From Hadesarchaea archaeon (GTDB taxonomy: Archaea; Hadarchaeota; Hadarchaeia; Hadarchaeales; Hadarchaeaceae): a DNA stretch of 12,757 nucleotides. The notes beneath the pieces are model-generated. The model had not been told where the DNA came from and did not search any database. It saw nothing but the letters and a program-made list of their open reading frames with translations. The stretch is taken from assembly GCA_012962055.1 (NCBI GenBank), contig DTYD01000060.1, forward strand, positions 1 through 12,757, given 5' to 3'. Below are positions 9,301 to 12,757 of this stretch, piece by piece. Numbering within the stretch: position 1 is the stretch's first letter; each line of letters starts with the position of its first letter. Both the position numbers and the translations under genes were made by a program.

Positions 9301-11297
9301 TCATTTCTACACCTGATCATCATTTGCTTTATTTTGAAGGAGAGGAGCTGAAGGCGAAGAAAATGACCGATGTACGAGTTGAGGACAAAGTTCCGATCGC
9401 CACTCGTTTACTTTTACGTGATGAAACGCCATCCTCCATAAATCTCGTCAAAGAGCTCCTCCGTACAGATGAAAAACTCAAAAAAGAGGTTAAGATAAGA
9501 GGGGCCGATGATTTTTTCAAAATGGTTGTCAAGAAAGTCGGGAGAAACAAGGTCTTAGAATCTTTGCGGATGCCCAAATATTTGAAAAAAACTTTGCGTG
9601 GATGGTATTCAAGCGTGCCGTTATCACATTTTGAAGTGTTCGTTAAGAAAGATTTTTGCAAGTTCGAGGATCTCCCCAACGAAGCCGTCATAGGACTGGG
9701 GCGAGATGATTTTGTTATACCATCTAAGATACCGTTAGGATCAGGGCTGATGAGGGTTCTCGGGTTCTATTTGGCCGAAGGGCATGCAAGGAGTAATGGG
9801 TCATGCTATCAAGTTTCATTTAGAACATTTGACAAAAATGTCGCGGGCGCTCTTATTGAAAGCATCAAGCGTGCGTTCGGTGTTAAGGTCGTCAAGGAGA
9901 ACGAAACTAAATTTACCATCTGTAGCAAGATAGTCTATCTTCTATTCACCAAGGTGTGGAGAATGGGGAAGAATGCTCGCACAAAGCGGGTGCCGAAGTT
10001 TGTCTATTCACTCTCAGGGGATCTCATCCAAGAATTTCTTTCCGGATATTTTGATGGAAACGGCACAGTACTGAAATCTCCAAAAAGATTGGCATTTTAC
10101 TCGATAAATAAAGAGCTTTTACAAGATATCGCCACGCTTCTTTTAAGAAACGGGATATTTTCGAGATACGCTGAGATTAAACTCGGATCACCGGGAAAGA
10201 AATTACTACAAAAGTTAAAATTCCCCAGGGAAACTACCCTGTATCACCTAAAATTATACGGAAGAGACCTACGCGAATTTGCAAGGATATGTGATTCAAG
10301 ACACCCGCTGAAGAGAGCCCGAATAGAGAGTTTGAGGAAAACTTCTGTGCGTCCCACCAGATACATACGAATGAACGGCAAAACGCATAAAATGCAGACA
10401 TTCAGTGATTTCACATTTGACAGTGTAAAATCGATAAACCAGATAAAAGATGATGTTTGTTCCTATTGTGTAGATGTGAAAACTGAGGATGGGGAAATAA
10501 CCTCTAAAAATGTTTTATGGAGCAATCAACTGTTTCAAGTTCGGTGTGATGGCGACGAAGATTGCGTAATGTTACTGCTTGATGCCTTGCTGAACTTCAG
10601 CAAACGCTTCTTACCATCCAAGCGTGGGGGAACGATGGATGCACCGCTTATCTTCAGCACCCGCATAAATCCAACGGAGATCGACAAAGAGGCCCATAAC
10701 ATGGACGTGATGACAAAATATCCAATTGAATTTTACGAGGCAACGCAGCATTACGCAAAGCCGGTTGAAGTAGCGAAGTTAATGGAGACCGTTGAACAAA
10801 GGCTTGGGGCAAAAAAGCAATACGAGGGGTTAGAGTTTTCTGTTCACACCAACGAGATCGCTGCCGGGCCGTATTCAAGCAGATACAAGACATTGGAAAC
10901 GATGGAGGAGAAAATCTCAGCGCAGCTCGGACTGGCCAGAAGGATAAGAGCTGTCGATGAGCGAGACGTCGCTGAGCGCATCATAGAACATCACTTTATC
11001 CCTGACCTTAAAGGAAACCTCCGCAAATTCGCGACCCAAAAGTTCAGGTGTGTGTCTTGTAACTCGATCCACCGTCGGGTACCGTTGAATGGTGTTTGCG
11101 CCCGTTGTGGCGGCAAGTTGATTTTAACCGTTACTCGCGGAGGCGTTGAGAAATATTTACAGGTCGCGATGCAGGTAGCGGATGAGTATGATGTGAGCGA
11201 TTACACTAAGCAACGTCTGAATCTCACCCAGTATGACATCAAATCGATGTTTGAGAGCGACGCCCACCGGCAACTCAGTCTTGCTGACTTCCTATGA
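6327..11297 (+). CDS. polC: DNA polymerase D large catalytic subunit DP2, with intein
   Basis: Catalytic subunit of PolD, 1656 residues including an intein of about 503-509. The remaining roughly 1150 residues are normal for DP2. Visible family features are the N-terminal helical region; the SPIRAAGGTAAA motif near 140-155; two zinc ribbons (C656, C659, C668, C671 and C681, C684, C693, C696); the catalytic loop CDGDED (C1407; D1408 and D1410 are the metal-binding aspartates by homology with Pyrococcus PolD); and a C-terminal zinc site (C1575, C1578, C1591, C1594). The last eight residues, QLSLADFL (Q1649, L1652, F1655, L1656), form a PCNA-interacting PIP box. The intein separates HPFFHAAKRRD from CDGDED, so splicing is needed for activity. 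ATG 6327 is chosen; TTG 6318, overlapping the HAD stop by 4 nt, is an equally possible start adding three residues. AAGTGAT at 6308-6314 could serve either. Confidence 0.95.
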   Translation: MSQEMETYFQEIEQKINEIYKIAKKARSLGRDPEFEPEIPQAGDLASRVEKLVGPPRVAEVIRELDKKMPREELALKLVEMIVDGKFGKLNEEKAAEQAIRTALAVLTEGIVIAPLEGITEVKIKRNFDGTPYLALYFASPIRAAGGTAAALAVLAGDFARRKLYLSPYKSDEKEARRFAEEVEIYHASIAREQYKPSEADILFAVHNLPVEITGEPTEKDVSVTAYRDLERIGHNFVRGGAVLALTEGVMQKASKIMKYVSKLNIDGWGWLADIQQISKAPAKDENAPVFPKGETYLGEVIAGRPVFSHPGTEGHRGREGGFRLRYGRSRNTGIAAIGVHPATMVICDDFLAIGTQLKTERPGKGGAVVPVDSIEGPVVKLKDGSVVQVNSVKEALKIRNKVEEILFLGDILVSFGEFLENNHPLMPAGYSEEWWSQEVARALIGKRFDTDLTPYCSPPYPRPSPHLAIRISEELGVPLHPAYTYPYHDFKVEELGELGKWLAGGEPEFEKGGLKRIRVSLDQTPKRLLEELGVPHKVDGEHVLVEEHALPLCRCLGLPEGQRLTRNRLEGTLRSSSTKDVMEIIQTLAGFSLRKKAPTRIGARMGRPEKANPRKMKPPVHVLFPVGMRGGTTRNLVKAAEKEGETYVEVVMLECPKCGSVGLTRKCQNCGTVSKFVKTCSKCKRPITNERCPTCNVRGEFFNKRGLDLKSLFEAALERLQEERPELVKGVQGMTSEYKIPEPIEKGVLRAKHNVYVFKDGTVRFDATNVPLTHFKPREVGTPIERLRELGYTKDIHGKPIENDEQVVELKVQDVIISKAGAEYLLSASRFVDELLQKFYGLPSYYNANSLPDLVGHMVIGLAPHTSVGIAGRIIGFTDASVGYAHPFFHAAKRRDCVHPSTRLLIWDEDHKQLRIERIGKLVDELMNKFPEKTRLADFHGTQILDNPYNWYAISIDPKTHVIVRRKITRFLKGPPPKYWVKFTTSTNRDFISTPDHHLLYFEGEELKAKKMTDVRVEDKVPIATRLLLRDETPSSINLVKELLRTDEKLKKEVKIRGADDFFKMVVKKVGRNKVLESLRMPKYLKKTLRGWYSSVPLSHFEVFVKKDFCKFEDLPNEAVIGLGRDDFVIPSKIPLGSGLMRVLGFYLAEGHARSNGSCYQVSFRTFDKNVAGALIESIKRAFGVKVVKENETKFTICSKIVYLLFTKVWRMGKNARTKRVPKFVYSLSGDLIQEFLSGYFDGNGTVLKSPKRLAFYSINKELLQDIATLLLRNGIFSRYAEIKLGSPGKKLLQKLKFPRETTLYHLKLYGRDLREFARICDSRHPLKRARIESLRKTSVRPTRYIRMNGKTHKMQTFSDFTFDSVKSINQIKDDVCSYCVDVKTEDGEITSKNVLWSNQLFQVRCDGDEDCVMLLLDALLNFSKRFLPSKRGGTMDAPLIFSTRINPTEIDKEAHNMDVMTKYPIEFYEATQHYAKPVEVAKLMETVEQRLGAKKQYEGLEFSVHTNEIAAGPYSSRYKTLETMEEKISAQLGLARRIRAVDERDVAERIIEHHFIPDLKGNLRKFATQKFRCVSCNSIHRRVPLNGVCARCGGKLILTVTRGGVEKYLQVAMQVADEYDVSDYTKQRLNLTQYDIKSMFESDAHRQLSLADFL
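9018..10544 (+). mobile_element. Intein with LAGLIDADG homing endonuclease in the DP2 active-site loop
   Basis: In-frame protein intron in DP2, residues 898 to about 1400-1406. Block A begins with Cys898 (CVHPSTRLL). Block B is TPDHH with T995 and H998. The endonuclease domain has LAGLIDADG motif 1, LGFYLAEG (E1151), and motif 2, LSGYFDGNG (D1243). Both acidic metal ligands are present, so the nuclease may be active. Block F is YCVDVKTEDGE, leading to NVLWSN (ending at N1400). The insertion point matches the known PolD intein site of Pyrococcus, just before the conserved Cys of CDGDED. The N-junction is RRD|C. The C-junction is unusual: the SN pair is followed by QLFQVR and only then the conserved Cys1407. 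The end is given here as R1406, the position that restores the family extein; 10526 or 10529 would be the end by intein rules. Confidence 0.9.
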
Positions 11298-11320
11298 GGT
11301 CGGTTTTAAGGAAAAATTTC

Positions 11321-11350
11321 AGTTGGCAAAATTTGTGTCAACTTTATTAG
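11321..11350 (+). terminator. Stem-loop and T-rich tail after the replication operon
   Basis: AGTTGGCA (11321-11328) pairs with TGTCAACT (11336-11343): eight pairs with one G-T wobble and a 7-nt loop, followed by TTATTAG. It lies 24 nt after the DP2 stop and before the tRNA promoter, so it is a plausible end for the operon transcript. Archaeal termination mainly needs the T-rich part, which is weak here. Confidence 0.45.
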
Positions 11351-11362
11351 GATTATAAAGCC

Positions 11363-11372
11363 ACTTTTTAAA
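11363..11372 (+). promoter_or_regulatory. TATA box of the tRNA gene
   Basis: CTTTTTAAAT at 11363-11372 is a good archaeal TATA box. Its centre lies about 22-23 nt before 11390, the mature tRNA 5' end, so transcription probably begins at or very near the first tRNA base. Confidence 0.65.
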
Positions 11373-11396
11373 TGCCGGGGATTGGTAATGCCGGGG
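11371..11396 (+). repeat. Direct repeat of the tRNA acceptor 5' strand
   Basis: AATGCCGGGG occurs at 11371-11380 and again at 11387-11396. The second copy contains the tRNA acceptor strand GCCGGGG (11390-11396). The first copy lies between the TATA box and the probable start site. Both copies could pair with CCCCGGC at 11492-11498, but only the second leads into a proper tRNA. Confidence 0.8.
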
Positions 11397-11502
11397 TACT
11401 CTCTCAGTTGAGGGAGCCCGAAGGCAGAGTCAGGTAATGCGGCAGCCTCGAGAGCTGTTGGCCCTTTGGGCTGTCAGGGTTCAAATCCCTGCCCCGGCGC
11501 CA
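11390..11502 (+). tRNA. tRNA-Ser(CGA), intron-containing, CCA encoded
   Basis: After removing a 25-nt intron, the tRNA is 85 nt plus CCA. The acceptor GCCGGGG (11390-11396) pairs with CCCCGGC (11492-11498). T8 is 11397 and G9 is 11423. The D arm has GCA/TGC pairs with A14, G15, G18G19 (11433-11434) and A21. The anticodon stem GCAGC/GCTGT encloses loop CTCGAGA with anticodon CGA (11449-11451), reading the serine codon UCG. A long variable arm (11459-11474, GGCCC/GGGCT stem with TTT loop) is the class II signature of Ser tRNA. The T arm is CAGGG-TTCAAAT-CCCTG, the discriminator is G11499, and CCA is at 11500-11502. Every standard conserved base is present once the intron is excised. Without excision the acceptor and D arm would be 27 nt apart, so splicing appears obligatory. 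Confidence 0.95.
11398..11422 (+). other. tRNA intron at non-canonical position 8/9 with bulge-helix-bulge fold
   Basis: This 25-nt insert splits the tRNA between bases 8 and 9. It forms a complete BHB substrate for the archaeal splicing endonuclease. The outer helix is TGC (11389-11391) with GCA (11424-11426). The 4-bp core is CGGG (11392-11395) with CCCG (11417-11420). The two 3-nt bulges are GTA (11396-11398) and AAG (11421-11423). The inner helix has seven pairs, CTCTCTC (11399-11405) with GAGGGAG (11410-11416), closed by loop AGTT. Cutting after the second base of each bulge gives exons ending in T8 and starting at G9, exactly restoring a normal tRNA-Ser. The fit of both bulges, core and exon product makes chance unlikely. 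Confidence 0.92.
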
Positions 11503-11506
11503 CGAG

Positions 11507-11512
11507 TTTTTT
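11507..11512 (+). terminator. Oligo-T terminator of the tRNA gene
   Basis: A run of six T (11507-11512) starts 4 nt after the encoded CCA. This is a typical archaeal termination signal for a single tRNA transcript. Confidence 0.7.
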
Positions 11513-11772
11513 CACCAAGTCTCGTCCGATGCGGATTGAATTTTAATCTGTAGATAAAAATTAAGTGCTTAGATAGGATCAAGCGCCTTGCTCGCATAGA
11601 TTCAGAGCGTCGATCAAGGCTTTGAGGTTTTTCGAGAACACTCCGTCCGCCTTTTTCTGGGCAATAATCCGTCACATGAGGTGAATCAAACGCGATCCAA
11701 ATGGTTTCGGGTCGTTGTGGATATTTAGTTCCAAGGCACCCCGTTCGAGTAGAAAAATGTAAGTGATAGCAT
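11513..11772. other. Intergenic region, no convincing gene
   Basis: I see no plus-strand gene here. An open frame on the minus strand (11481-11807) crosses the tRNA 3' end and the start of the next gene and matches nothing I recognise. ATATTTAG at 11721-11728 could be a TATA box for the downstream gene, with initiation near 11750, but support is weak. Confidence 0.5.
11761..11767 (+). promoter_or_regulatory. Ribosome binding site for the surface protein gene
   Basis: AAGTGAT at 11761-11767 lies 5 nt before GTG 11773, the same core and spacing as the site before the HAD gene. It favours GTG 11773 over ATG 11794, which has GGTAGG directly abutting it. Confidence 0.5.
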
Positions 11773-12471
11773 GTGAGATTCCAAGACGGTAGGATGAACT
11801 CCACCAAATTCTTAGGGACGGCGTTGCTCCTTGCCGTGTTTGTTTTAGTTTCCAGTTCTGGGGTTCGAGCTCAGGGTTCGGACAACTCGGATGAGAACGA
11901 GATATTCATAACCAGCGTTCCCTCCCTCGCCGAGGCGGGCGCAAGCGCGAGCTTTGGCAATGTGGTGCTGGTCGGGTTGGAGGTGGGGTCAGCATCGGGT
12001 GCGGTGGAGATGTTAGAAGAGGTCTCCTTCTTCGGCTTTGATTACAGGGGTGTTGATCTAGCCTGGGATGGTGAGTACCTCTGGGCCACCGATGCCAACG
12101 AGGACAAGATTTACAAGCTCGACACCAGCGGCAACATCATCTCCTCATTCGGCTCTCCTGCCATAGTTTCTTATGGTCTGGCATGGGACGGCGAGCACCT
12201 CTGGGCCACCTCTACCACTCGCAATAGGGTTTACAAGGTCGACACAAGCGGTAACTTGATATCCTCTTTCGGCGTGGATAGCGATCTTCCCTACGGTCTA
12301 GCGTGGGATGGTGAGCACCTCTGGGTGTCAGATGTTGCAGAGGGTAGGATCTACTCGCTTCGAATCGTGACATATTACTCCCTCTCTACTTACGCGGATC
12401 CTTCAAGGGGCGGCTCCGTCACCCTGGGCCCCCTGGGGAGAATTACGAGAACGGCACGCAGGTCATCGTGA
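11773..12471 (+). pseudogene. Secreted beta-propeller surface protein, 5' part up to a frameshift
   Basis: The product begins with a Sec signal peptide: a basic n-region, a hydrophobic core at about residues 14-27 (FLGTALLLAVFVLV) and a likely cut after VRA33. Residues 91-199 contain three 40-residue propeller blades. Each has the pattern GLAWDGEHLW, then a VYK-DTSGNLISSFG strand, as in NHL/TolB-like propellers. From residue 201 a repeat domain (YYSLSTYADPSRGGSVTL) begins but breaks after GPLG, ending in a basic out-of-frame tail RITRTARRSS and a stop at 12471. The expected continuation is open in another frame from 12435, so a single C is missing from the run at 12429-12433. The start is GTG 11773 behind AAGTGAT, or ATG 11794. 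It is probably exported and cell-surface; the ligand is unknown. Three blades alone are too few for a closed propeller, so it may assemble or be shortened. Confidence 0.8.
12055..12360 (+). repeat. Tandem 120-bp repeats encoding propeller blades
   Basis: Near-identical units begin at 12055, 12175 and 12295, an exact 120-bp period. Each starts with a variant of GGTCTGGCATGGGACGGCGA and encodes a 40-residue blade. The third unit is partial, ending in GRIYSL. The high DNA identity between units suggests recent duplication or ongoing gene conversion. Confidence 0.9.
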
Positions 12472-12757
12472 CAGCCATGCCAGCCGAAGGTTACGAGTTC
12501 GATTACTGGTCCGGGGACGTTCCCTCCGGACTCGAGAACGATAACACAATCGAGATCACGATGGATAGCGATAAGAGCGTCACCGCCCACTTCCTCCGGG
12601 TGGCTTCCTATACGCTCATCGTTTCGGTTGATCCAGCGGCGGGCGGCTCGGTCACGCTCGACCCTCCCGGCAGCAGCTACCCCGAGGGAACCGTCGTGAC
12701 CCTCACGGCCGTCCCCGCCGAGAACTACGGGTTCGCGGGCTGGTCGGGGGACGCATC
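12435..12757 (+). pseudogene. Frameshifted continuation of the surface protein: tandem repeat domains, cut by the window end
   Basis: In the frame containing 12438, the sequence reads ENYENGTQVIVTAMPAEGYE and then YWSGDV, and stays open to the window end. It holds the rest of one repeat domain and most of a second, which starts at YTLIVSVDPAAGGSVTLDPP (tat at 12609). The units match the common bacterial/archaeal surface repeat with a GGSV start, a P.G.YP.GT..TLTA core, and an F.GWSGD end (InlB-B or Flg_new_2-like). The spacing from tat 12373 to tat 12609 is 236 nt, which becomes 237 (79 codons) if one base is restored, confirming a single-base loss. The 3' end lies beyond the window. Confidence 0.8.

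Noticed and set aside
10509..10547. A frameshift reading that would give an N-C pair (AAC TGT at 10526-10531) as a canonical intein end
   Set aside because: That frame does not continue into the CDGDED extein without a second compensating shift, whereas the annotated frame is open throughout.
194..10893. Numerous minus-strand open frames under the replication genes
   Set aside because: They are shadows of strongly supported plus-strand genes with clear catalytic motifs. None has recognisable domains.
11374..11380. First GCCGGGG as the tRNA 5' end
   Set aside because: It would not give T8 next to an intron that can be spliced cleanly. It sits too close to the TATA box, and only the second copy forms the BHB core and a proper exon junction.
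11481..11807. Minus-strand open frame of 108 codons downstream of the tRNA
   Set aside because: It overlaps the tRNA 3' half, its terminator and the start of the next gene, has no ribosome site that I can see, and its product resembles no family I know.
1..12757. CRISPR arrays, insertion sequences or integrases
   Set aside because: No regularly spaced repeats with unique spacers, transposase motifs or terminal inverted repeats were seen. The only periodic repeats encode protein domains at 12055-12757.

Overview
This window is archaeal. It carries an MCM helicase, a GINS subunit, an Orc1/Cdc6 initiator and both subunits of the archaea-specific DNA polymerase D. It also holds an intein and a tRNA whose intron sits in a bulge-helix-bulge (BHB) fold, the archaeal splicing signal. 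Starts are a mix of ATG, TTG and probably GTG, several behind GGTGAT-like ribosome sites. PolD plus the cdc6-DP1-DP2 order (familiar from Thermococcales) fits a euryarchaeal-type or related uncultured lineage. I cannot name the taxon.

Region 1-155 is an AT-rich intergenic stretch with a probable promoter. Positions 156-11297 form one tightly packed plus-strand replication operon: mcm, GINS gene, cdc6/orc1, DP1 (polB), a HAD-IIA phosphatase, and DP2 (polC). Gaps are 1-8 nt, except that the GINS frame overlaps cdc6 by 110 nt. Together these encode an initiator that loads MCM, most of a CMG-like helicase, and the complete replicative polymerase with its proofreading subunit and a C-terminal PCNA-binding motif. 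DP2 is interrupted by a LAGLIDADG-type intein of about 505 residues, placed directly before the catalytic DGD motif. Its C-terminal splice junction does not look canonical.

After a stem-loop at 11321-11343 comes a tRNA-Ser(CGA) gene, 11390-11499 with an encoded CCA. A 25-nt insert between tRNA positions 8 and 9 folds into a textbook BHB, so this is an intron at a rare position. The tRNA is followed by a T6 terminator and about 260 bases without a convincing gene.

From 11773 to the window edge lies a GC-richer gene for a secreted surface protein: signal peptide, three 40-residue beta-propeller blades, then tandem repeat domains. A one-base deletion in a C run near 12429-12433 breaks its frame. 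The gene runs off the window.

The best candidates for something unusual are the tRNA intron at 8/9 and the odd intein C-terminus in the polymerase active-site loop.
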